NCBI GenBank assembly: GCA_031379665.1
Contig: JANNFI010000120.1
Location: forward strand, 47,599-111,598
DNA from: SZUA-254 sp031379665
GTDB taxonomy: Bacteria; Bacteroidota; Ignavibacteria; UBA10030; SZUA-254
Direction: 5' to 3'
Length of the DNA stretch: 64,000 bases
Each line of letters begins with the position of its first letter. Position 1 is the first letter of the stretch. Both the position numbers and the translations under genes were made by a program. The notes beneath the pieces are model-generated. The model made no database searches. It had not been told where the DNA came from and worked only from the letters and a program-made list of their open reading frames with translations. Positions 25,747-32,809 of this stretch are shown one piece after another.

Positions 25747-27881
25747 GGACCGGGCCTGACCCGGACCTTGAGATCTCCGTCGGGAAGCTCCCACGTCCCT
25801 GAGTGGATCGGGTCGTGGCCACGCACCAGGACCCACGAGTGGTCATACGGACGGAGTTCGGGGAGTGCAGTGGGGCTGAAGGGCTGGACCCAGACGAGGA
25901 GCCCGTCGGCGAGGTAGGGATTTTCCATTGCCTGGATAAGGGCGAGGGAGGAGTCCCGCACCACCTCCCCACCAAGGACGATCGAATCGGCCGTGGCCAC
26001 AAGCGGGAACGATGCGGGAAGGGCCCGGAGTACCGCGTTATCATCCGGGTTTCCATAGAGGATCACCCGATCGCGCTGAAGGTCGCCAAGCGTCACCGCG
26101 GTGTCTGCCGCGATCGTCACGTCCCACCCAGTCGCCCGGAAACGCGCCGAGTCCAGCACGGCGAGGAGTCGTGAGGGGCCTGCCGCCGGACCGGATCCGA
26201 CGACGAAGAGGGCATCCCCCGGGTCCCGGAGGTCGGAGAGCTTCTCGGGCAGCCGGCGCAGGAGCAACAGATCGCCTTCCGGGTCCGCCGTCACCTGCTC
26301 CGGTTCTCCGTCCGAGAGAAATTCAAAGGGGACATCGTTCCGGTACGATCCGGCGACGTCCAATCCGACCCTCACCGTGCTCCGGAGCGAACCCCCGGAG
26401 TGCCGCAGTTCGAGGACGACGTCCGCGGTGTACCGTTCATACCCGAGCACGCGTAACCGGCCGGTCACGCGCCACCCCCCCTCCCTCTTCACCGAACGTG
26501 CGCCGTACACGCGCAGCGAAGGAAGGCCGCGCCCCCGGACCCACTGGTCGAAGAACCAGGCCAGATCGCGTCCGCTGACCTCGTTCGCGAGCCTGTTGAA
26601 ATCGCCGATCGAGGCGTTACGGCCGCTGAAGCGCGTCGCGAACTCACTGAGCAGTTTTCCGAACGCCGGATCGCCGATGGTCTTCCGAAGCATGTGGTGG
26701 ACGTACGAGGCCTTGAGGTATTGGGTGAGGACGGCGCGGATATCCACCGATGAATCGAGCGGGATGGCGGTCCCCCGCCTCACTTTCGAGATGAGCGGCC
26801 TCAGGAGCGGGTTACCCGGGAGACTGTCCCTTGATCCGGCCTTCCCCGACGATTCGCCGTAGAGGATGGATGAGTATTCGCAGAGACCCTCGGAGAGGAA
26901 CGCCGCATCCCTGTCCGAGGCGAAGACGGTCCCCATCCACCATTGGTGCGCCACCTCGTGCGGCAGGATCGTCTCCACCCGGTTGAAAGGGTCGTCGGTC
27001 TCGAACGCCTTCCGCTTGACCATGATGAACGAAGGCGCGGCGATCGCCAGCACGTTCCAGCCGGCGACCCAGTCCTCCACTTCCACGATGGCGAGGGCGT
27101 CGAACCGGTACGGGACGAACGCCGAACCGTAGAACCGTACGAGGGAATCGCAGAGCGCGAGGAGGGCTATTGACCGGACCGAGTCGGCGGAAGGTTCGGC
27201 CGTCGTCCGCATCCGGTGGATCGAGAACGCCCTGCCGCCCACCGTTCTCGCGAGCGTATCGTAGGCCCCGGCGCAGATCCAGCCGATCCCTGGAATCGGG
27301 CTCTCCCACGTGAAGACGTGGGTGCGCGTCCCGGCCGGGCCGGCGCGCTCCAGGGAGTCTGCGCTCCGCTCCCTCCTGCCGGGAGCGATAACTGCCCACT
27401 CCCCGGGGACGGTGATCGCAAGGCGTCCCGAACGGAGATCGCCCGGACCCCAGGGAAGTATCTCCTCCTCCCGCAGGACGGCGCGGGAGGAGCTCACCCG
27501 GGAATATTCCGAGGCAAAATCGATTCTCCCCCTGAACTCCGCCACAACCTCGCCTTCGCGCTCACCCGATGGACGGAGCCATCGGAGCCGGCCACCGTCG
27601 AAGCGGAACGGGATGGATGCTCCTCCGACCGTCAGTGAGACCACGGCGTACGACGGGTGGAGCCGGACGGACGCCGAATCGCCGGGTCCATCCGCGAAGA
27701 TGAGCGAGAGCGTGTCAGTACACGTGTAGACCCGGGAAAGCGGATCGAGCGCGAACGCCGCCCTGTGGGCCGTGATGACAGAAACGGAATCGGACGCACG
27801 GAACGGGGTCTGTGCGATGACCGGTGCGACGAGGAGGAGCAGGAGGACGGCGGCGGGCGTGTCTCGTGCGCGGATTCCCAT
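25743..27881 (-). CDS. M1-like (gluzincin) metallopeptidase, exported, GAMEN motif absent
   Basis: The 712-residue protein has a signal peptide (AAVLLLLLVAPVIAQ) from the ATG at 27881. An N-terminal beta domain precedes the zinc site HEVAHQWW (ILPHEVAHQWWMG) with the third ligand in LSEGLCEYSSI, as in M1 aminopeptidases. The exopeptidase motif GAMEN, which binds the substrate amino end in true M1 aminopeptidases, is replaced by GWNVLAIAAPSFI. The enzyme may therefore be an endopeptidase or a non-classical M1 member (inference). A C-terminal beta domain and a region of about 150 residues with no recognised match follow. A promoter at 27892-27920 supports this start over the longer frame. Confidence 0.82.
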   Translation of the reverse strand: MGIRARDTPAAVLLLLLVAPVIAQTPFRASDSVSVITAHRAAFALDPLSRVYTCTDTLSLIFADGPGDSASVRLHPSYAVVSLTVGGASIPFRFDGGRLRWLRPSGEREGEVVAEFRGRIDFASEYSRVSSSRAVLREEEILPWGPGDLRSGRLAITVPGEWAVIAPGRRERSADSLERAGPAGTRTHVFTWESPIPGIGWICAGAYDTLARTVGGRAFSIHRMRTTAEPSADSVRSIALLALCDSLVRFYGSAFVPYRFDALAIVEVEDWVAGWNVLAIAAPSFIMVKRKAFETDDPFNRVETILPHEVAHQWWMGTVFASDRDAAFLSEGLCEYSSILYGESSGKAGSRDSLPGNPLLRPLISKVRRGTAIPLDSSVDIRAVLTQYLKASYVHHMLRKTIGDPAFGKLLSEFATRFSGRNASIGDFNRLANEVSGRDLAWFFDQWVRGRGLPSLRVYGARSVKREGGWRVTGRLRVLGYERYTADVVLELRHSGGSLRSTVRVGLDVAGSYRNDVPFEFLSDGEPEQVTADPEGDLLLLRRLPEKLSDLRDPGDALFVVGSGPAAGPSRLLAVLDSARFRATGWDVTIAADTAVTLGDLQRDRVILYGNPDDNAVLRALPASFPLVATADSIVLGGEVVRDSSLALIQAMENPYLADGLLVWVQPFSPTALPELRPYDHSWVLVRGHDPIHSGTWELPDGDLKVRVRPGP

Positions 27882-27891
27882 AGATAGATGT

Positions 27892-27920
27892 AACGTATGG
27901 GTATTTGCCCTGAGAATCAA
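27892..27920 (-). promoter_or_regulatory. Predicted promoter for the M1-like peptidase gene
   Basis: On the minus strand, TTGATT (27920-27915), 17 bases, TACGTT (27897-27892). The ATG is only 10 bases beyond the -10 box, so the mRNA would be almost leaderless. It is divergent from the speB-like promoter 34 bases away. Confidence 0.5.
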
Positions 27921-27953
27921 CACGGATCCCGACCGCGGGCGGGAATCGGAAGG

Positions 27954-27982
27954 TTGGAAATCACGCTCCGTTCCCGTATATT
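27954..27982 (+). promoter_or_regulatory. Predicted promoter for the arginase-family gene
   Basis: TTGGAA (27954-27959), 17 bases, TATATT (27977-27982). It lies inside the longer open frame that begins at 27897, which supports the TTG at 28026 as the real start. Confidence 0.6.
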
Positions 27983-28025
27983 TCCTCACACAATAGAATC
28001 CGAACATCCCCCCCTCGGCCGATCC

Positions 28026-28916
28026 TTGGAGACCATACTCGGAATACAGTCGAACTTTCTCGGCGCCGCGACGCGCCGAACAACCTGGAAGGATTCACGC
28101 GTCGCGATCCTTCCGGTGCCGTTCGAACAGACTGTATCGTACGGCAAAGGCACCTCTCGCGGACCCGCGGGGATCCTCCGCGCCTCGGCCTATGTCGAAT
28201 TTTATGATGAGGAAACGGGCAGGGATGTGATGCGGGACGTGGGCATCGCCACCCTCCCCCCGCTCAGGACGGGGAAAAAGACGGGAAAGGCCGCCCTCGA
28301 CCTCATCGAAGCGCGCGCGGCGGCGATCGCCCGTTCCGGCAAGTTCCTCTTCTCGCTCGGCGGCGAGCACACCATCACCCAGGCCCTGGTCCGGGGGCTC
28401 ATCCCTGCGTACCGCGACCTCTCCATCCTCCAGATCGACGCCCACTCCGACCTGCGGCAATCGTACCAGGGTTCGCCCCTGAGCCACGCCTGCGTCATGG
28501 CGAGGATTTGCGATTTCGTCGAACCGCGCAGGATCGTCCAGGTGGGCATCAGGGCGCAGTGCGAGGAAGAGGCGGACTTCATCCGGAGGAAACGAATCAC
28601 CACCCTGTATGCGCACCAGATACGAGCGGGCCGGCCCGGCGCGTGGATGGAGCGCGCCCTCTCGAAGCTCTCGAAACACGTCTACGTTTCGTTCGACGTC
28701 GACGGTCTCGACCCCTCCATCATGCCGGCGACCGGCACGCCCGAGCCGAATGGCCTGTTCTGGGACGAGACGATGCGGTTCCTGAAGCTCGTCGGTTCGG
28801 AACGCACCGTCATCGGCTGCGACGTGGTGGAATTCTCGCCACTCAAGGGCCTCCACCACGCCGACCTCGCGGCGGCAAAACTTGTCTCCAAAATGATCAA
28901 TTACTTCGTGCGCTGA
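28026..28916 (+). CDS. speB: Ureohydrolase (agmatinase/arginase family)
   Basis: Ureohydrolases use two Mn2+ ions to hydrolyse a guanidino group, releasing urea; agmatinase makes putrescine. The 296-residue protein starts at TTG 28026 and shows all metal motifs: GGEHTIT, QIDAHSDLR, SHACVMARI and SFDVDGLDP. GTPEPNGLFWDE fits agmatinases more than arginases, so speB is the preferred name, but related enzymes act on guanidinobutyrate or similar compounds. The pre-domain residues are short and no signal is present, so it is cytoplasmic. The peptidase III gene starts 16 bases after the stop behind AAGGA, so the two are likely co-transcribed. Confidence 0.87.
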   Translation: METILGIQSNFLGAATRRTTWKDSRVAILPVPFEQTVSYGKGTSRGPAGILRASAYVEFYDEETGRDVMRDVGIATLPPLRTGKKTGKAALDLIEARAAAIARSGKFLFSLGGEHTITQALVRGLIPAYRDLSILQIDAHSDLRQSYQGSPLSHACVMARICDFVEPRRIVQVGIRAQCEEEADFIRRKRITTLYAHQIRAGRPGAWMERALSKLSKHVYVSFDVDGLDPSIMPATGTPEPNGLFWDETMRFLKLVGSERTVIGCDVVEFSPLKGLHHADLAAAKLVSKMINYFVR

Positions 28917-28932
28917 CTGAAAGGAATCTACG

Positions 28933-31011
28933 ATGAACGTTCACCGAACAACCATTCTCCCCTTCATCCTCCTCGCCCTCCTCCTCACTTCCTGCGGCGG
29001 ACCATCCGGGGAGGATACAGCCACACGCGCCGACGATCGCACCTACTCGCTTGAGCGGGTCGGGTCCGCGAGAGTCGTCCAGTTCTACGCCAACGGCTTC
29101 GACCAGCTAACGCCGAAGGAGAAGATCTTCGTCTACTACCTCTCGCAGGCGGCGATCGCCGGAAGGGACATCGCCATCGACCAGCATCACGCCGCTGCGC
29201 TCGAAGTGCGCGACCTCTTCGAACAGATCTACACGCATTCGGTGGGGGTCGACACCGCGGTCAAACGCAGTCTCACCGAATACCTGAAGCTTTTCTGGAT
29301 CAACAACGGGTTCTACGACAACCTCACAGCCAAGAAATTCGTCCCGGACCTGACGGTCGCAGAGTTCCGCGCGGCCGCCTCGATAGCCGCGGAGAACGGC
29401 GCCGACTTCATGCTCGGAATGGAAACGCTCGACGCGCGCATCGACCGGCTTGCGGGGGTCATCTTCGATCCGGCGGTCGACCCGGTGATGACCGAGAAGA
29501 GTCCGGGCAAGGACTGGATCAGGGGGAGCGGGGTGAATTTTTACGGCAAGGACATTTCGTACGCGGAAGTGCAGAAGTGGGCCGCAGCCGGGAACGAGAA
29601 GTACCCTTTGAACTCGAAAGTCGTGAAGGAGAACGGCAAACTGGTGGAGAAGGTCTGGCGCGCGGGAGGCGACGGAGTTGCCCCGGGGGGGTACGCACCT
29701 CCGCTGAACGCAGTGATCGCGAACCTCGAATCGGCGATCCCGTACGCTGCGTCGCCCTATCAGCAGCAGACGGTCCGGTTGCTGATCAGGTCACTCAAGA
29801 CGGGCGAAGCGGAGGATTTCCGAAAGTACAACATCCACTGGGTCTCCGACAGCTCGAACGTCGATTTCATTTTGGGCTTCATCGAAGTGTACCTCGACCC
29901 GAGGGGGCAGAAGGCCGAATTCGAGGCCTCGGTCTACTACACCGATCCTGAGCAGACACACCTGATGCGAAAGCTGGCGACGTACGCCCAGTATTTCGAG
30001 AACAAGGCCCCGTGGGAGGACCAATTCAAGAAACAGATTGAGCAGGTCCCGATCGCGAACGTGATCAACGTGACGACGCAGACAGGCGGTACCGGGCCGG
30101 TCTCCCCCATCGGCATCAACCTCCCGAACGAACAGTCGATCCGCGATGACTACGGCAGCAAGAGCGTGTTGCTCCAGAACATCGTCGACGCCTACGAGAA
30201 ATCGTCCGGGAAGAGCCTGTTGAGGGAGTTCGCCGACAACCCCGCCGAGATTGAGAATGTGGAACGGTACGGGACGATCGCCGGCAACCTCCACACGGCG
30301 ATGCACGAGGTGATCGGTCACGCTTCGGGAAAAATGAGCGACAGCCTCAAGGGCAGGGACCCCGGGGACCTTCTCCCCGGCTACTACAACACGCTCGAGG
30401 AGGCCAGGGCCGACCTGGTCGCGCTCTGGAACGCCTGGGACGCGAAACTGGTGGACATCGGCATCGCGGCGACCCCCGAAGAGGCGAGGAAAATCGGCGA
30501 AACGATGTACGAGTCTGCTGTCCGCGTCGCCGTCACCCAACTCCGGAGGATCGGTAACGACACACAGCTCGAGGAAGATCACATGAAGAACCGCCAGCTC
30601 ATTGTCCATTACATCATGAAGAACTCCGACGCGGTGGTCGCCGAGAAGAGGGACGGGAAAACGTACTACCGGATCACGGACTACGACAAGATGCGCGTCC
30701 AGGTCGGGAAGCTCCTGGCGGAGATCATGCGGATCAAGGCCGAAGGTGACCTGAAGGCGGCCGGGGAGCTCGTGAACGGCTACGGCCTGAAGGTTGACAT
30801 CGGTCTCCGGGATGAAATCCAGGAGCGCGTGAAATCCCTCGACGCACCCTCGTACACCGGATTCGTCCAACCGGTGCTCACCCCGGTGATGGACCCGGAG
30901 GCGAAGATCGTCGACATCACGGTCTCGTATCCGCTCAGCCTCGCGGACCAGATGCTGTCGTACTCGGCGATGACGAGGAAGATGACCACCCCGCCCGAGC
31001 TTCGACGATGA
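28933..31011 (+). CDS. Dipeptidyl-peptidase III (M49) lipoprotein
   Basis: M49 enzymes release dipeptides from the N-terminus of short peptides using one zinc ion. The 692-residue protein has a lipoprotein signal (FILLALLLTSCGG, Cys near residue 22), so it is membrane-anchored and probably periplasmic. The zinc motif HEVIGH (458-463) is the M49 HExxGH form, and the third ligand lies in LEEARADLVALW (489-494), equivalent to the EECRAD motif. Length and the downstream ITDYDKMRV region match bacterial DPP III of Bacteroidetes. A good AAGGA ribosome site precedes the ATG. Context with an arginase-family enzyme suggests peptide and amino-acid catabolism. Confidence 0.93.
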   Translation: MNVHRTTILPFILLALLLTSCGGPSGEDTATRADDRTYSLERVGSARVVQFYANGFDQLTPKEKIFVYYLSQAAIAGRDIAIDQHHAAALEVRDLFEQIYTHSVGVDTAVKRSLTEYLKLFWINNGFYDNLTAKKFVPDLTVAEFRAAASIAAENGADFMLGMETLDARIDRLAGVIFDPAVDPVMTEKSPGKDWIRGSGVNFYGKDISYAEVQKWAAAGNEKYPLNSKVVKENGKLVEKVWRAGGDGVAPGGYAPPLNAVIANLESAIPYAASPYQQQTVRLLIRSLKTGEAEDFRKYNIHWVSDSSNVDFILGFIEVYLDPRGQKAEFEASVYYTDPEQTHLMRKLATYAQYFENKAPWEDQFKKQIEQVPIANVINVTTQTGGTGPVSPIGINLPNEQSIRDDYGSKSVLLQNIVDAYEKSSGKSLLREFADNPAEIENVERYGTIAGNLHTAMHEVIGHASGKMSDSLKGRDPGDLLPGYYNTLEEARADLVALWNAWDAKLVDIGIAATPEEARKIGETMYESAVRVAVTQLRRIGNDTQLEEDHMKNRQLIVHYIMKNSDAVVAEKRDGKTYYRITDYDKMRVQVGKLLAEIMRIKAEGDLKAAGELVNGYGLKVDIGLRDEIQERVKSLDAPSYTGFVQPVLTPVMDPEAKIVDITVSYPLSLADQMLSYSAMTRKMTTPPELRR

Positions 31012-31020
31012 ACCGCCGGA

Positions 31021-31053
31021 CGCTCGTCAGGGACAGGGCCTGAGCGATCCCTG
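31021..31053. terminator. Hairpin-forming sequence between convergent genes
   Basis: CGCTC/GAGCG and CAGG/CCTG arms (31021-31046), or alternatively CAGGGA/TCCCTG (31028-31053), can fold between the convergent peptidase and sigma-fusion genes. There is no T-run. Termination is a weak inference from position. Confidence 0.25.
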
Positions 31054-31068
31054 GAGGGTGGGCCTCGT

Positions 31069-32571
31069 TCAACGCCGGGCTGTGACCGTTCCCTCGAAGA
31101 TGGTGCGGTTCTCGCCGGGGTCGTTCGCGTCACCCCCCGAGGCGACCACGGTGATTGCCTCCGGCGGAAACGGAACCCCCTTCGGAAGTTCGAAAAACCG
31201 GTAGAATACGCCTCCCGTATCACGCCCGCCTGGTCTGAATTCCGTGATCGGCATCGAGAGCCCTTCCCCGGCAACCCTCACCTGAAATTTCCAATCGCCG
31301 GCGTCGGCCGGCAAATTGTTCAACTGCAGCATTCCCCTCCCGAGGGTCGTATCCCAGACGAGCTTTCCCACGCCGCCGGGGTACCCGGACGATCCCGCCA
31401 GCACCGTCACGATCCCCGTCGATTCGTAGAAACCCGGTATCCCCGCCAGGGCGTCGCGCTCGAGGAGGCGCTCCGCCTGCCGGTCCTGGAGCGCGTCGAA
31501 GAGAATCGCCTGATCGTCGAGCCTCGTCAGGAGTGTGCGTGCGTAGATGCCGAGCGACACGATCGCCACGACCGCCGTGATGGCGACCATGACCCGGAAA
31601 CCCTGAGGGTCGCCCCGTGATGCGAGTGTTCGCGTCGATGCACGCTCGTGAGTCGACTCGGCCACCCTGGCGGCCCACCCGGCGGTCTCCCCGGTGGCGG
31701 CCTCGGCGCCGGTAGTCCGGGCCGCAACCCCGGCGGACGGTTCCTGAGTCGCCGGCGGGCCCGCCGCGGGGATCTTCTCCGCCTTTATCGCCGCATGCAG
31801 ACGGTCTGAAAGCTCCCTGGGAAGTTTTGAATCGGGAAGCAGCATCGGGAGGATGTTTGCGGCGGTGGCGAACCTGGAAATGTCCGCATCGCACTCCGGG
31901 CACCCCCCCGCGAGATGGTGGAAATATTCGGGTTCCTCCGCAGGCGTGATCGCCCCGAGGGAATTGGCCGACGAGCAGACGGAATACCTGGCGTGATCGG
32001 GCCGGCGTTCTCGCCGGACGGGACCGTTCACCGACAACATTTCGAGGCAGCCGTGAAGGCGCGACCGGCATTCGGCCGGGTTGATCGACAATCGCGCCGC
32101 AGCCGCCGCGATCCCGAGGCCGCCGAAGTAGACCAGCGAAAGGACGGCGCTGCTGACCGAACCGGATTTTCGGAGAATCCACCTGACCGAGGCGACGGAA
32201 TGGGCGTCCCCGGCGGACGTCTCGCCGGCAGCCTCTTTTTCGGCGACGGGCCTCGACACCAGCGACCAGAGATCGACGTCCCGCTTCTGGTATCGACACG
32301 TCCCCACGGGTGTCTGGCCGCCCAACAATCCTCGCATACGTGAGATGAGCTCATTGCGCGTCGCGCCCTGGATCGGCGAGGTGGGGTGTGATTCGGTACG
32401 AAGCGAGAGGAAGAGATCGACAACCGCCCCACCGGCGTCGGACGTCGGGTGCAGGACCCGCGTGGCGAAATTATAAAGCACCTGCGCGTGCTCCCGGTAG
32501 AGCTCCATGAGAGCACTCACGTCAGCGTGGGCGATCCTCCGGAACACCGGATGTTCGTGGATTTCATTCAT
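31069..32571 (-). CDS. Sigma factor/anti-sigma factor fusion protein (SigK-RskA-like in one chain)
   Basis: The 500-residue protein seems to join a degenerate ECF sigma factor to an RskA-type anti-sigma factor. Residues about 15-83 resemble sigma region 2 (VSALMELYREHAQVLYNFA), but the acidic DAEDxxQ-type motif reads SDAGGAVVDLF. Residues about 139-180 resemble region 4 (AVLSLVYFGGLGIAAAAARL, then INPAECRSRLHGCLEML). Residues 213-265 match the anti-sigma N-terminal domain, with a zinc-like HLAGGCPEC (H219, C224, C227). A Pro/Ala linker, one membrane helix (about 327-344, VMVAITAVVAIVSLGIYA) and an RskA-like C-terminal beta domain (GKLVWDTTLGRGMLQLNNLP) follow. Such proteins are normally two adjacent genes. 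ATG 32571 is preferred over GTG 32577. No separate sigma gene lies nearby. Confidence 0.75.
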   Translation of the reverse strand: MNEIHEHPVFRRIAHADVSALMELYREHAQVLYNFATRVLHPTSDAGGAVVDLFLSLRTESHPTSPIQGATRNELISRMRGLLGGQTPVGTCRYQKRDVDLWSLVSRPVAEKEAAGETSAGDAHSVASVRWILRKSGSVSSAVLSLVYFGGLGIAAAAARLSINPAECRSRLHGCLEMLSVNGPVRRERRPDHARYSVCSSANSLGAITPAEEPEYFHHLAGGCPECDADISRFATAANILPMLLPDSKLPRELSDRLHAAIKAEKIPAAGPPATQEPSAGVAARTTGAEAATGETAGWAARVAESTHERASTRTLASRGDPQGFRVMVAITAVVAIVSLGIYARTLLTRLDDQAILFDALQDRQAERLLERDALAGIPGFYESTGIVTVLAGSSGYPGGVGKLVWDTTLGRGMLQLNNLPADAGDWKFQVRVAGEGLSMPITEFRPGGRDTGGVFYRFFELPKGVPFPPEAITVVASGGDANDPGENRTIFEGTVTARR

Positions 32572-32658
32572 ACGCACCGCCGCTTCTCGTCATCGTCCCT
32601 GCGCTCCATTCCCCCGGCGGAACGCTCCCGAACACCGGGGGACACCGCAGGGTGGGCT

Positions 32659-32687
32659 AAAATATCCACCCCGGCCCGTAAATCCAA
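32659..32687 (-). promoter_or_regulatory. Predicted promoter for the sigma/anti-sigma fusion gene
   Basis: On the minus strand, TTGGAT (32687-32682), 17 bases, TATTTT (32664-32659), with an 87-base leader. It matches the housekeeping pattern rather than an ECF-type GGAAC/GTC site, and I see no ECF-type autoregulatory sequence. Confidence 0.55.
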
Positions 32688-32733
32688 GGAACCACGGCAC
32701 ATCGTGAGACCGGTGTCACACTCTTCGAAAATT

Positions 32734-32763
32734 TTGATTTTCGGCCCATTTTTCGTTTATTTT
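32734..32763 (+). promoter_or_regulatory. Predicted promoter for mutS
   Basis: TTGATT (32734-32739), 18 bases, TATTTT (32758-32763) in an AT-rich stretch, 46 bases before the mutS ATG. The two divergent promoters share the 238-base intergenic region, which holds no other recognisable element. Confidence 0.6.
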
Positions 32764-32809
32764 TGCATACACTCCCCAGCCGGTCTCAGTAACCAGGTTC
32801 TCCCGTCGC

